64,000 nucleotides of DNA, from assembly GCF_002954245.1 (NCBI RefSeq), contig NZ_PPTG01000028.1, positions 55,610-119,609 on the forward strand. The letters run 5' to 3'. The stretch comes from Cryobacterium aureum. Its GTDB lineage: Bacteria; Actinomycetota; Actinomycetes; Actinomycetales; Microbacteriaceae. A program made the translations under genes and the position numbers. A model generated the notes under the pieces. The model had not been told where the DNA came from and did no database searches. It saw only the letters and a program-made list of their open reading frames with translations. Positions 46,501-55,200 of the stretch are shown one piece after another. Position 1 is the stretch's first letter; every line of letters starts with the position of its first letter.

Positions 46501-48076
46501 GGTCGGTGCCGCCGGTGCGGCGCTGATTCCGCCGCCACGGCGCCCCTGGCTCGACGAACTGCCGCTGCTCTGCGACCTGGGGAGTATCCTGCAACGAACG
46601 GATGCCGCCCTCGCGCTCGGTCTGGCCGACGCACCGACCGAGCAGCAGCAGCGCCCGGTCTGTTTTCTGCCCGATGTCGATGGGCACATCGGCATTTACG
46701 GCACCGGTGGATCTGGCAAAAGTGTTGCGTTGCGCACCCTTGCGATCGCGGCTGGCAGCACGAGCAACGGCGGGCCCGTTGCGGTGTACGGCCTCGACTT
46801 TGCCGCCGGCAGCCTGCGCATGCTGGAACCGCTGCCGCACGTGGGCAGCATCATCGGCGGCGATGACACCGAGCGCATCATTCGATTGTTCCGGCTGCTC
46901 AAAGCCGAGCTGGAATCGCGCGGCGACCGGTTTGCCGAGGCCGCCGCGTCGACCATCGCCGAATACCGCACGTTGGCCAACCGCCCGAACGAGCCGCGCA
47001 TTCTGCTGCTCATCGACGGGTTCGGGGCGTTTCGCGAAGATTGGGAAGTGGCCAGTGGCCGCTCGAATTGGTACGACGTTTTCCGCAGCATTCTCGCTGA
47101 TGGTCGTCAGCTGGGCATTCACGTCGCGTTCACGGCCGACCGTTCCGGCTCGGTGCCGAGCTCGGTGCGGTCGAGTGTGCAGCGCCGGGTGGTGCTGCGG
47201 CTCGCTGACGATACCGGTTACAGCCTTCTCGACGTGCCCAGCGACATCCTCAACGCCAAATCGGCGCCCGGCCGCGCCATTTTCGACGGTTTGGAGACGC
47301 AGATCGCGGTCTGGGGCGGTTCCGCCGTCGCCGCAGAGCAGGCCGCCGCGGTGCGGGTGCTGGCCGACACGTTGCGGGCGCAGGGCATTCAGGCCGCCCT
47401 GCCGATCGGAAGCCTGTCGCGAGACTATCCGGCGAGCGAACTGCCTGACCGAGTCAAGACCCGCCCCGCCCTGGGGCTCAGCGACGAGACGCTCTCCCCG
47501 GTCGGCTTCGAGCCGCGCGGCACGCTGCTCTTGTCTGGGCCGCCGGCCAGCGGACGCAGCAACGCCCTGCGCGCACTCATGCATTCCTTTGAACGCTTCG
47601 ACCCCACGGTCGCCCGGTACTACCTTGGCAACGCACGGTCCGGCCTGGCCGGCCTGCCCGGCTGGGTGGCAACCGCGACGACCGTCGCCGAGGCCGTTGA
47701 CCTGGGAAAAGAACTCACCCTGGCGGTGAGCGGTGACCTGCCCACACCAAGAATCGCGATCGTCATTGAGAACCTCGCCGATTTTCTGCAGACTCCGGCC
47801 GATGCGGTGCTGGTCGAGCTCATCAAGCAGGTCAAGCGCAGCGACCATTTTCTGGTCGCTGACGGTGAGACCGCGTCGTGGAACTCGTCCTGGCCGCTGT
47901 TCGCCGAGATGAAGAACACGAGGCGAGGTCTGCTCTTGCAGCCCGACACCATCGAGGGTGACATTCTGCTGAAGACTCCGCTGCCGCGCTTGAACCGCGC
48001 CGAGTTTCCGCCAGGTCGCGGAATGATGGTGGCCGGCGGCAAGGTTGTGCGGGTGCAGCTTCCACTCGTGGAGTAG
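43586..48076 (+). CDS. FHA-domain type VII secretion ATPase, EccC/EssC-like
   Basis: 1496-residue motor of the type VII secretion system. N-terminal ubiquitin/FHA-like part: FHA at about residues 105-195 (GRGADCDVV, SKRHVRLE, GSANGVVIDG). Two membrane helices lie at about 244-283. Three FtsK/SpoIIIE ATPase domains follow: D1 with Walker A GGTTGAGKS (about 713) and Walker B LVLVIDEFAAL; D2 with GTGGSGKS (about 1039) but Walker B LLIDGFGAF; D3 with GPPASGRS and IVIENLADF, lacking the Walker Lys. GTG 43586 has GGGGG five bases upstream. FHA plus the two-helix layout resembles EssC more than mycobacterial EccC. No eccB, eccD or mycosin gene is nearby. Confidence 0.92.
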   Translation: MRLKVTLARSNGQNDDIVVTTDAAASISDLAGTIYRVDPRSPLIPGTTARPLTLRTVAPGGTDWLLLPPDALIGEDWVGSGASVALADSDMFYLSQEHGAAPTLAVIHVLTGPDAGAQIALGRGTTIIGRGADCDVVLSDKLVSKRHVRLEVAASIDLVDLGSANGVVIDGGLVTRLRIDQSEIVQIGDTALRITVVETVAATGDEHRDGPVYFNRSPRVEGRYAGQEFAAPEVPTEKDDQPFPWLAMVAPVLLGVSMWLIFDRPAALLFVLMSPMMLIGNFFMNRSKDKRLLKRSIGRFDTRLAALSAQLLTERTLEQQARLGESPSTNEALTQSLERAALMWTRRPEHWSFLNVRLGLGTMRSRNTIDASLRGELLPEFQERLDAVITEHATVDQVPLIDNLFDAGALGIAGSASACVGTVNSLLVQLTALHSPAELAVASLVTPQWSSELEWLKWLPHTSSPQSPLAGGHLADSASSAASLLAALEEVIAQRNKSTKSARRGAMEQERAALERGEEVGSSNTGEGTKSPIPAIIVVISDDVAVDRSRLVQLAENGADAGVYPVWIARTVAALPAACRTAVEIDESTGLGTVSFVRLGETITDVAVESVDSATALHFARRLAPVIDAGALIADSSDLPRSVSMVTLLGHDLVEAHDAVIDRWRQNASMHDRTPGAVSRSKRAGTLRAIVGSTGVQAMHLDLRTQGPHALVGGTTGAGKSEFLQAWVLGMAAEYSPDRVSFLFVDYKGGSAFADCVSLPHCVGLVTDLSPHLVRRALTSLRAELRYREHLLNSKKAKDLIELEKRGDPDSPPALVLVIDEFAALVSEVPEFVDGVVDIAQRGRSLGIHLIMATQRPAGVIKDNLRANTNLRVALRMADESDSNDVVGVKDAAHFDPGLPGRGIAKTGPGRLQQFQSGYAGGWTSREPENAEIGIAELRFGGETAWEPPSDPLAGQERELGPTDQQKLVAALVGAAGAALIPPPRRPWLDELPLLCDLGSILQRTDAALALGLADAPTEQQQRPVCFLPDVDGHIGIYGTGGSGKSVALRTLAIAAGSTSNGGPVAVYGLDFAAGSLRMLEPLPHVGSIIGGDDTERIIRLFRLLKAELESRGDRFAEAAASTIAEYRTLANRPNEPRILLLIDGFGAFREDWEVASGRSNWYDVFRSILADGRQLGIHVAFTADRSGSVPSSVRSSVQRRVVLRLADDTGYSLLDVPSDILNAKSAPGRAIFDGLETQIAVWGGSAVAAEQAAAVRVLADTLRAQGIQAALPIGSLSRDYPASELPDRVKTRPALGLSDETLSPVGFEPRGTLLLSGPPASGRSNALRALMHSFERFDPTVARYYLGNARSGLAGLPGWVATATTVAEAVDLGKELTLAVSGDLPTPRIAIVIENLADFLQTPADAVLVELIKQVKRSDHFLVADGETASWNSSWPLFAEMKNTRRGLLLQPDTIEGDILLKTPLPRLNRAEFPPGRGMMVAGGKVVRVQLPLVE

Positions 48077-48179
48077 CTGTGACTAGACCGATCGTTCACC
48101 CCATTCGACCCGACGGGGTATTGCCGCTAAGTTGGGACCATACGCAGCCCGTTCGGGCTCACACCTTTTGGGGGACATC

Positions 48180-48476
48180 ATGGCCAATCTCAACGTGACC
48201 TATTCCGACATGACGGATGCCGCTGGTCGCCTGACCTCGGGCAAGGACGACGTCATCACCAAGCTCGGCGAGCTGCAGACGCTGGTGAACAACCTGGTCG
48301 GCTCCGGCTTCGTGACCGACTCCGCATCCGGCGCCTTCCAGACCGCCTATGACGCTTTCACCCAGGGCACGACCCTTGCGGTCAACGGCCTTGATGGCAT
48401 GAGCCAGTTCCTCTCCGCCGCTGCCGACGCACTCAGCAACGCGGACACCGAGCTCGGCAACGCAATCCGCGGCTAA
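48180..48476 (+). CDS. WXG100-family protein without a WXG motif
   Basis: 98-residue secreted-type helical hairpin. Two helices of about 40 residues (YSDMTDAAGRLTSGKDDVITKLGELQTLVNNLV and DSASGAFQTAYDAFTQGTTLAVNGLDGMSQFLSAAADAL) flank a GSGFVT turn where WXG would sit. ATG 48180 follows GGGGGA. The position right after the EccC-type ATPase is the standard location of the EsxA-like substrate. An ACCCC/GGGGT inverted repeat (48098-48119) lies in its leader. Likely secreted as a dimer. Confidence 0.85.
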   Translation: MANLNVTYSDMTDAAGRLTSGKDDVITKLGELQTLVNNLVGSGFVTDSASGAFQTAYDAFTQGTTLAVNGLDGMSQFLSAAADALSNADTELGNAIRG

Positions 48477-48518
48477 GTATCCGTCGTAGTACAGTTTTGA
48501 AAGAGAACTACGTCTGAT

Positions 48519-48878
48519 TTGCTGGTTGATACAACCCTGCTCCGAGACATGGCAAGTGACGTCTCGCTGATTCGAACCGAGTTCGATACGGCCAAGACGA
48601 CGAGTGAGAATCTAGCGGATGCCGTGGGTCACGCCGGTCTCGCCGACCGCGTGACCGCGTTCGCCAGCAACTGGGATCACCGCCGCAGCGAACTCGTGGA
48701 GCAGCTCCAGACGCTGGGTGACAACCTGCTTGGGCAAGGTTGCAGGGAAACTGATCAGCCGGCAGGTGACGGCCGTGCACAGTGGCACCGCGGACGCCGC
48801 GGCCAACGCGCTCATGAAGAGCAAGGCCGGCCAGGCAATATCCGGGTACACCAAGGCCGTTGCGAAAGCCGAGATTGA
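48519..48878 (+). CDS. WXG-like protein, frameshifted/truncated at the C-terminus
   Basis: 119 residues in this frame from TTG 48519. The first about 70 residues are coherent: DTTLLRDMASDVSLIRTEFDTAKTTSENLADAVGHAGLADRVTAFASNWDHRRSELVEQLQTLGDNLL, a WXG100-like helical hairpin as seen in second small genes of such loci. After GDNLL the frame turns into charged, Gly/Arg-rich sequence with no structure. Removing one base near 48730 would join it to the next frame. Either a frameshift or a deletion fusion has happened. Confidence 0.6.
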   Translation: MLVDTTLLRDMASDVSLIRTEFDTAKTTSENLADAVGHAGLADRVTAFASNWDHRRSELVEQLQTLGDNLLGQGCRETDQPAGDGRAQWHRGRRGQRAHEEQGRPGNIRVHQGRCESRD

Positions 48879-49164
48879 TCAGATCGTGGCGAGCACTGCG
48901 CCGCGACTGCTCGCTCCTCCGGTGGTCGAATCACGTTCGGTGCCCCGCGCTCTCGCAGAGTGGTACGCAGTGTCCCACCTCGAGTTGAAGTCCGGGCTCG
49001 TCTCCGAAAAGGTTATCGCCGCCTCCCAGCCCGGAAAAATGTGGACACTCAGCGGCGCGTGGGCCGTCAACGAATTGGGGGCTCCCGTCGGCGAAAGGGT
49101 CGTCAAGGTCGTCGCCGAGCCAAGGTACGTCGAAAAATTCACGGTTCGGAATGAGAATTGGTGA
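48718..49164 (+). CDS. Unknown protein, probably the 3' continuation of the frameshifted upstream gene
   Basis: 148 residues from GTG 48718 as annotated, but the credible part starts at KVAGKLISRQ. A helical Ala/Lys-rich section (AAANALMKSKAGQAISGYTKAVAKAEIDQI) is followed by a strand-rich end (SHLELKSGLVSEKVIAASQPGKMWTLSGAWAVNELGAPVGERVVKVVAEP). I do not recognise the family. With one base removed (GGG to GG near 48730) it would be the end of a 214-residue WXG-like protein. The stop overlaps the next ATG (TGATG). Confidence 0.5.
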   Translation: MTTCLGKVAGKLISRQVTAVHSGTADAAANALMKSKAGQAISGYTKAVAKAEIDQIVASTAPRLLAPPVVESRSVPRALAEWYAVSHLELKSGLVSEKVIAASQPGKMWTLSGAWAVNELGAPVGERVVKVVAEPRYVEKFTVRNENW

Positions 49165-49715
49165 TGAGTCTCGCGCTGATCGAAGAAAAAGCACGTGACC
49201 GACTGATCGCCGTGCGCAGTTCGTATGCCCTCGTGGTGACGCTGTTCGTGATGGTCGCTGTCATTCCGCTCGGACTTGTCTTCAACGTGATCATGGTGAT
49301 CGTGCTGAAGATTCCCGGCAACACGGGGCCTGGGACATCGAGCCACGTGGGTCGACTCGCGGGAACCCTTCCGTACCCGATACCGGCCTGGACGGCCCTG
49401 CTGTGTGCGCTGTCCTTTGCAGCGCTTCTCGTGATCTGCTGGAAGCGGAGCCGGCACCAGACGGTTTCCGCCCCCGGTGCCAAGCTCACATTGCAGATCT
49501 CTCCGATGTTCATCGCCCTGCTATCGATCATCGGCTCCTTCGGGTCGGCAACGTGCGCGATGATCTATCAATCCGCCGACGGATCGTTCACTTGGTGGTG
49601 GGTCAATGTCGTGGTCTTCGCCGCGGTGACGGTGGTCGCTTTCTGGCACGGTAATCGTCGGCCGCGTAAGAAGAAGAAGAATCGTGGCGCCCCACGAAAG
49701 CCGCAGAATGCCTGA
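49164..49715 (+). CDS. T7SS-locus membrane protein, unknown
   Basis: 183 residues with four hydrophobic segments: SSYALVVTLFVMVAVIPLGLVFNVIMVIVL near residue 20, a second at about 75 (AWTALLCALSFAALLVICW), a third at about 110 (ISPMFIALLSIIGSFGSATCAMIY) and a fourth at about 140 (WWWVNVVVFAAVTVVAFWHG), ending in a Lys/Arg-rich tail. It sits between the WXG-like genes and two soluble unknowns, so it is a candidate channel component replacing EccD or EsaA-type subunits. This is from location only. Confidence 0.65.
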   Translation: MSLALIEEKARDRLIAVRSSYALVVTLFVMVAVIPLGLVFNVIMVIVLKIPGNTGPGTSSHVGRLAGTLPYPIPAWTALLCALSFAALLVICWKRSRHQTVSAPGAKLTLQISPMFIALLSIIGSFGSATCAMIYQSADGSFTWWWVNVVVFAAVTVVAFWHGNRRPRKKKKNRGAPRKPQNA

Positions 49716-50334
49716 CCTCGTCGACTATCTTCTGGTGCTTCCGCCGGGATGGGCCAGAATTCCCCTGGACGAACGTGCGAGCGCCGCGAGCAGCGCGATA
49801 GTGAATCGCGCTGTTGCCAACGCCCCGATCAGCGCCCAAGCGCAGGTGCGTCGGTTCGTGACCAAACAGTTGCGTGACGTCACGCAGGGCGCACAGACGA
49901 TTTCGGGAACCGACCTGTACCTTCCGACGGAACTCATCGACGGTGCGCCGGTACCGCTGTCGATCAGCTCCTCAGCTCCTCAGCTCACCGCTGGCGAGAA
50001 CTCGGCGGCAGACGCCCTTCTGGCCTTCGCGGCTCGTGGCGGCGCGACGGCGGTCGAGGTGGGCGGTCGACTCGCCGTACGCCAGGCCGGTGACGTACCC
50101 GTCGTCATCGCTGCCAACGGTGAGCTGCAGATTCCCGCATCGCGGCGCATCAGCTACGCCATCGTTCCCCCGACCGGGGATCGGCTACTGGTCGTGACGG
50201 GGAGCATGCTGCGGATGGACACACCGGACGTCGACGATTTGCTGGATGCAGTCGAGCAATTGTTCGACGCGATGGCGCTAACGATCAGGTTCGCCCCGAC
50301 AGCTGCGCGAGCCGCAGCGGCAGGAGTGTCATGA
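49708..50334 (+). CDS. T7SS-locus protein of unknown function
   Basis: 208 residues from ATG 49708 (GTG 49684 is an alternative). It begins PDLVDYLLVLPPGWARIPLDER and is soluble-looking with alternating strands and helices; a central VGGRLAVRQAGDVPVVIAANG and RLLVVTGSMLR suggest a beta-rich domain. It overlaps the membrane protein upstream by 8 bases and the next gene by 4. I do not recognise a family. Co-translation with its neighbours argues for a shared role, perhaps as a chaperone. Confidence 0.6.
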   Translation: MPDLVDYLLVLPPGWARIPLDERASAASSAIVNRAVANAPISAQAQVRRFVTKQLRDVTQGAQTISGTDLYLPTELIDGAPVPLSISSSAPQLTAGENSAADALLAFAARGGATAVEVGGRLAVRQAGDVPVVIAANGELQIPASRRISYAIVPPTGDRLLVVTGSMLRMDTPDVDDLLDAVEQLFDAMALTIRFAPTAARAAAAGVS

Positions 50335-50894
50335 GCATCTTCGTCGACCATCCGGATGACTGGATCGGGGTGCCGACTTTCGGCGTGGCCGAACGCTGGC
50401 AGCGCCCGGAGGACTGGGCCCGAGAACTGGTCGACGCGATCGCTGACGGCGAGAACGTCTCCCGTGAACAACGCGACCGCATCGAGGACGTCTTCGCGAT
50501 GCTTGCCCAACCCGTGGAGGAGCGCGGGGCCTCAGCATCGTTCCTTCGCCTCGGCGACTGGGACGGCCCGCTCGTTCTGGCGGACCTTCGGGTCGAGTCT
50601 CGCCGGTCGGCGGGAACTATCTCGGTGGAGGACTATGCCGGCGCGGCGGACCCCGACGCCATCGATCCGCCCGTGCTCGAGCCGTTCGTCACCACGAGCG
50701 GTCTGGTGGGAGTTCGGTGCACGCGGTATCTGACCCCGGACAGGTCTGTTCCGGGCGTCGTCGCGACCCGGGACTACGCCTGGGAGGTCGATGAGACCCT
50801 GGTGGCGTTGCGCACAGCGACCTACGACCTGATCGAATTCGAAAAGTCTCTGCCGCAGGTCGAGGCCCTCGCTAAGACCGTCTACTCCCAGTGA
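50331..50894 (+). CDS. T7SS-locus protein of unknown function
   Basis: 187 residues, ATG overlapping the upstream stop. It begins SIFVDHPDDWIGVPTF and has helices (DWARELVDAIADGENVSREQRDRIEDVFAMLAQPV) then strands (RLGDWDGPLVLADLRV; GVRCTRYLTPD; TRDYAWEVDETLVALRTATYDLIEFE). No signal peptide and no membrane segment, so it should be cytosolic. It and the preceding gene look like a matched pair of similar size. Family unknown to me. A 19-base inverted repeat lies 90 bases downstream. Confidence 0.6.
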   Translation: MSIFVDHPDDWIGVPTFGVAERWQRPEDWARELVDAIADGENVSREQRDRIEDVFAMLAQPVEERGASASFLRLGDWDGPLVLADLRVESRRSAGTISVEDYAGAADPDAIDPPVLEPFVTTSGLVGVRCTRYLTPDRSVPGVVATRDYAWEVDETLVALRTATYDLIEFEKSLPQVEALAKTVYSQ

Positions 50895-50986
50895 CGCGCG
50901 ACCTGGCGCAAGCCGATTCCGCGCAAGAAGCACACCAAGCGCGAACCGCGCGCGAAGCCCGTGAGGCGCACGGCCACTGAGCAAGG

Positions 50987-51005
50987 CACCCCCATTTTGG
51001 GGGTG
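50987..51005. promoter_or_regulatory. Inverted repeat ACCCC-N7-GGGGT upstream of the kinase gene
   Basis: CACCCCCATTTTGGGGGTG is an 8-bp-arm inverted repeat 120 bases before the kinase. It could be a terminator for the 50331-50894 gene, though without a T-run, or an operator. The core ACCCCCA-TTTTG-GGGGT aligns with ACCCCCA-ATTAA-GGGGT upstream of the pilin gene. TAAGAT (51047-51052) is a possible -10 for the kinase operon. The gap 50895-51127 has no gene. Confidence 0.5.
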
Positions 51006-51127
51006 TACCATTTGCCCCAGTGTGTGTCGGGGTCGAGTGTCAGAGTTAAGATTGAACCTGAGACCAGCTGCGTCTTTGCGAGTGAACACAAAGACACCAC
51101 ATAGGAACAATGCAGGTCGGGGGAGCA

Positions 51128-52273
51128 ATGGGTAGACGGCTTCCCTCTGCTCCGCCCATTTTGTCGGGCTACACCTATGTACGCCCCCTCGGGACCGGTG
51201 GATTTGCCGACGTTTTTCTGTTCGAACAGAACATGCCCCGCCGTTCCGTGGCGGTCAAAGTGCTGCTTCAGGACATCGTCGACGCCGACGTACTGCGCTC
51301 CTTCAATGCCGAAGCAGACGTCATGGCCAGGCTCAGCTCGCATCCGTCTATTCTCACCGTGTACAACGCGAGCGTCTCGGCCGATGGCCGCCCGTACCTG
51401 GTGATGGAATTCTGCCCCGGCTCCTATTCGTCTCGGGAGCGCGCCCAGCCGTTGCCCGTAGCCACCGTGCTCAACATAGCCGTGCGCATCGCCTGCGCCC
51501 TCGAGACAGCGCATCGTTCCAAGGTGCTGCACCGCGACATCAAGCCGTCGAATATTCTCACCACGACCTTCGGCGGACCGGTACTCGGCGACTTCGGCAT
51601 CGCCGCGTCGCTGGCCGGCGGTGCCCGCGACGAGCTGTTCGCCATGTCGCTGCCGTGGAGCGCCCCGGAGGTCGTCGACGAACGCACCACCGGTACGATA
51701 GCCACCGAGGTCTGGTCGTTCGGTGCCACGATCTATTCGCTTCTGGCCGAACGGGCGCCGTTCGAACTGCCCGCTGGCTCTAGTGGGTCGCGGGTTCAGC
51801 TGAAACAGCGCATTGGCCGTGCGAAATACACCAGCATTGGCCGAGCGGATGTTCCCGCCTCCTTCGAAAGCGCCCTCGCCCGCATGATGAGTCGCGACCC
51901 GGCGGCCCGCCAGGGGAGCATGCTCGAGTGTGCCCACGACCTGCAACGGGTGGAACGCGACCTCGGACTGCCCCTCACCGCGCTGGAGGTGGCCGACGAA
52001 GCGTGGGCATCCGCTGGTGCCCCGGTGGATTTTGACAACCACGAATCGCGTGGCGCCGTCATCTCCGATGTCATCATTCCCACGCTCCGCCCCGGGCCGA
52101 GGCGCGGCAATCGCCCCCCGGTCTCGCAAACCCGCGAGGGCACCCTGCCGGGTGATCGTGACACCGGGCGCAGCCGATTCACCCCGCTCACGCTGAGCCT
52201 GCTGCTGACGAGCGCCGTCGTCGTCGGGATCGGCGCCACCGTGGGCGTGCTCGTGATCACCGGGGTGCTCTGA
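51128..52273 (+). CDS. Membrane-anchored serine/threonine protein kinase
   Basis: 381-residue PknB-type kinase from ATG 51128 (GGGGGAG just upstream; ATG 51110 is possible). Conserved elements: Gly loop LGTGGFADV, Lys in AVKVLL, catalytic HRDIKPSN, DFGIA, SAPEVV. A linker of about 90 residues and a single C-terminal transmembrane helix (LTLSLLLTSAVVVGIGATVGVLVITGVL) leave almost nothing outside, so it has no PASTA sensor. The FHA domain in the EccC-like ATPase is a plausible phospho-Thr reader of this kinase. The stop overlaps the next ATG. Confidence 0.93.
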   Translation: MGRRLPSAPPILSGYTYVRPLGTGGFADVFLFEQNMPRRSVAVKVLLQDIVDADVLRSFNAEADVMARLSSHPSILTVYNASVSADGRPYLVMEFCPGSYSSRERAQPLPVATVLNIAVRIACALETAHRSKVLHRDIKPSNILTTTFGGPVLGDFGIAASLAGGARDELFAMSLPWSAPEVVDERTTGTIATEVWSFGATIYSLLAERAPFELPAGSSGSRVQLKQRIGRAKYTSIGRADVPASFESALARMMSRDPAARQGSMLECAHDLQRVERDLGLPLTALEVADEAWASAGAPVDFDNHESRGAVISDVIIPTLRPGPRRGNRPPVSQTREGTLPGDRDTGRSRFTPLTLSLLLTSAVVVGIGATVGVLVITGVL

Positions 52274-55200
52274 TGGCCGGAAAACGGGCTCGCCGCCGCC
52301 TGCCCGTGCTGTCAAAGGCCCGCCTCGGTGTCATCCGTATTGCCGCGGTCGCCGCAATCGGCGCGCTGCTGGCCACCGTTGCGATCGTCGTCGATGGTTT
52401 CGACGTGAAGCAGACGCCGGTGAATGCGAGTTCGATCTGGGCTTTGCAGAGCGGCGACGGCAACCGGTACGCTCGCGTCAACACCGACCTCGGCGAACTC
52501 GACACCGTGAAAACCGTGCCGGCGCCGAGCGAATTGGTGCAAACCGATTCCACCGTGCTGCTCTACGCGCAGAACAACGAAAAGGTCGTTGACGTGAGCC
52601 TCGCGGCGCCCATCGATCTCGGTGACGATGCCGGCGACTATGACAGCACACCGGCCGGCACCCGAACCGTCGTGTCGTCGGGCTCGTGGGTCGGTTATCT
52701 CACGAGCGCAGGAACGGTCTTCGCCGGCACCGTCGGGGCCGTGGAAGCACCCCGCGCGGTCAATCCTTACGCCGACGACGAGGTGGCCGAGGGCGATACC
52801 CCGCGGGTCTACCGCTCCGACGCCATCGCGATCACGCCGGACGGGGTGCTCTACAGCTACTCTAGCGAGGCCCAAAGCGTGCTGCGCTATTCCATCGCTG
52901 ACGACAAGATGCGCAATAGTGACGACGTGACCGACGGTCCGGCCGAGCCCGGAAGTCAGCTGAGTGTCGTCGGCGAGCGCTGGGCGTTGCTCAGCGCGGC
53001 CGGTGACGAACTGTGGCTGGCCGGCCAAAACGCACCGATCCCGACCAACCTGAGCGAACTGGCCGTGCTGCAACGACCGAGCAGCACCGCCGACGACGTC
53101 CTCGTCGCCGACCAGACCGGCCTGGTCTCCTTCGCGCTCGCCGACGGGGCGCGCACCGAACTGGTCGGCGACTCCGAGACCGTGCTCGGCGCCCCCGCCG
53201 CGCCGACCCCTTTTAAAGGAGAACGCTACGCCGCCTGGCTGCCCGCCTCGGGCACCGGCGGCACCCTGTTCAGCGAGAGCGCCGGCGAATCCGCCCTCAG
53301 CTATGGCGCAGCAACTCCGACCGGCGACGCCGCCCCCGCCTTTCGCGCCAACGAATCGCTCATCATTCTCAACGACACCCAGAGCGGATGGGTGTGGACC
53401 ATTCCGGACGGCGCCCTGGTCGCCAGTTCCCAGGACTGGACCCTAGCAGCCGCCGAAGAACCCCAGCGCCAGGACGACGTGGAGGAAGCCTCAGAGGTCG
53501 TCGAACCCAAGGCTCCCATTGCCGTACCGGATGCCTTCGGCGTGCGCATCGACCAGCTCGTCACCCTGCCGGTTCTGCTCAACGATCATGACGCCAACGA
53601 CGATGTACTGAGCGTCGTGCCCGCCTCGGTCACCGGCCTCGACCCCGATTTCGGCACAGTTACCGTCACCGATCAGAACCAGGCTCTCGCCGTGCAGGTG
53701 GCCCCCGGCGCTCGCGGCTCCGCCACGTTCAACTACGCCATCACCGACGGTTCGCGCGCCGACGGCCTCGACTCCGCGTCGACCACGGTCACACTCACCG
53801 TGCACGGCGACGAGATCAATTCGGCCCCGGTCTGGTGCGGCACCGACGGGTGCCTGCAGGACTGGCCGAGCCCCGAGGTGCAGCCGGGCGGTACGGTGAC
53901 CGTTCCGGTGCTGCCCGGCTGGGTCGATCCCGACGGCGATCCGATCTTCGTCGCATCCGCTCTGAACACCACCGCTATCGGCTCGGTCAGCGTGACGCCG
54001 GCCGGCGTGCTCGTCTACAAGCACCCGAACGCGGCCGAACAGGCCGCCCAGTCAGCCACGATTCTGGTGAGCGTCTCCGACATTCACGGTGCTTCGACCG
54101 AGAAGGTGCTCACGATCGTGGTCACGCCGACCCCGCGGCTCACCGTTGAACCCTTCGCACTGCTCGCCTCGGTGAACGAGCGCCTCACGGTGAACCCCGC
54201 CGAGTACATTTCGGGCGCCGCCGGGCTCTACCGCATCACGTCGGCGACGACCCCGTCGAGCGCCGAGGGCGGGGCCGTGAGCATCACCGCGAACGGTACC
54301 GCCTTCGACTTCTCCGCGACCGTCGTCGGTAACTACACGGTCAGCCTCACCATCGCCGACGACGTGAGCGAGGTCGTCTCGCTCGCGCGCATTTCGGTGG
54401 TGTCAGCGGATGCCCAGGCCCTCTCTACCTCCCCGGTGACGGTTTTCGTGCGGCCAAAGGCCGACACCAGCGTTGACGTTTTCACCGCCGTCTCCAACCC
54501 GGCCGGTCGGGTGCTGCTGCTTGGCGAAGCCATCCCCGAGACCGTTTTCGGCGCCTCGCTCAGCGTCGATGTCGTCGGGCAGAACATTCTGCGCGTGCGC
54601 GGCTCCACCGCCGATGAGCGGCCGGGCAAGCTCGGCACCGTGCGCTACACCGTGTCGGACGGCACCGAAAACCCGCTCTACACCGTGCGCGGTGAGGCCA
54701 CCGTCTACCTGCTTCCAGCATCCGTTCCGCAGACGCCGATCGCCATGAACGACAGTGTCTCGGTGCGCGTTGGCGCGCAGATCGACATTCCGGTGCTCGC
54801 CAACGATGTGGCGCCCGACGGCAACATCGTGATGCTCAACGCCGAATCGGTGCAGAACCGCAGTGACCGTGGCCTCGCCTTCGCAGCCGGCGCCGAGCTG
54901 CGCTACCTCGCTCCCGAGGAACCCGGCAGCTACGAGCTGGCCTACAGCGTGTACACCGCTGGCTCGCCCGAACTCATCGACTCGGCCGTGGTCTCGGTCG
55001 AGGTACTCGCCGACGGTGAGAACACGGCGCCCCAGCCGCATACCCTCTACGGTCGGGTGCTGTCGGGGGAGACCATTGAGATTCCGTTTGACAGCTTCGG
55101 TACCGACCCCGACGGTGACACCGTCGTTCTCGACCGGGTACTCACCCAGCCGGCGCGCGGCACGGCGTCCCTGAATGCCACCGGCGATGCCATCGTCTAC

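Noticed and set aside
46208..47848. 546-residue minus-strand frame
   Set aside because: Antisense to the EccC-like ATPase; composition is Arg/Gly/Ala-rich without motifs.
48098..48119. ACCCC/GGGGT upstream of the WXG100 gene as a third copy of the shared element
   Set aside because: The spacer is 12 bases rather than 7 and the centre is GC-rich, so it is not the same motif.
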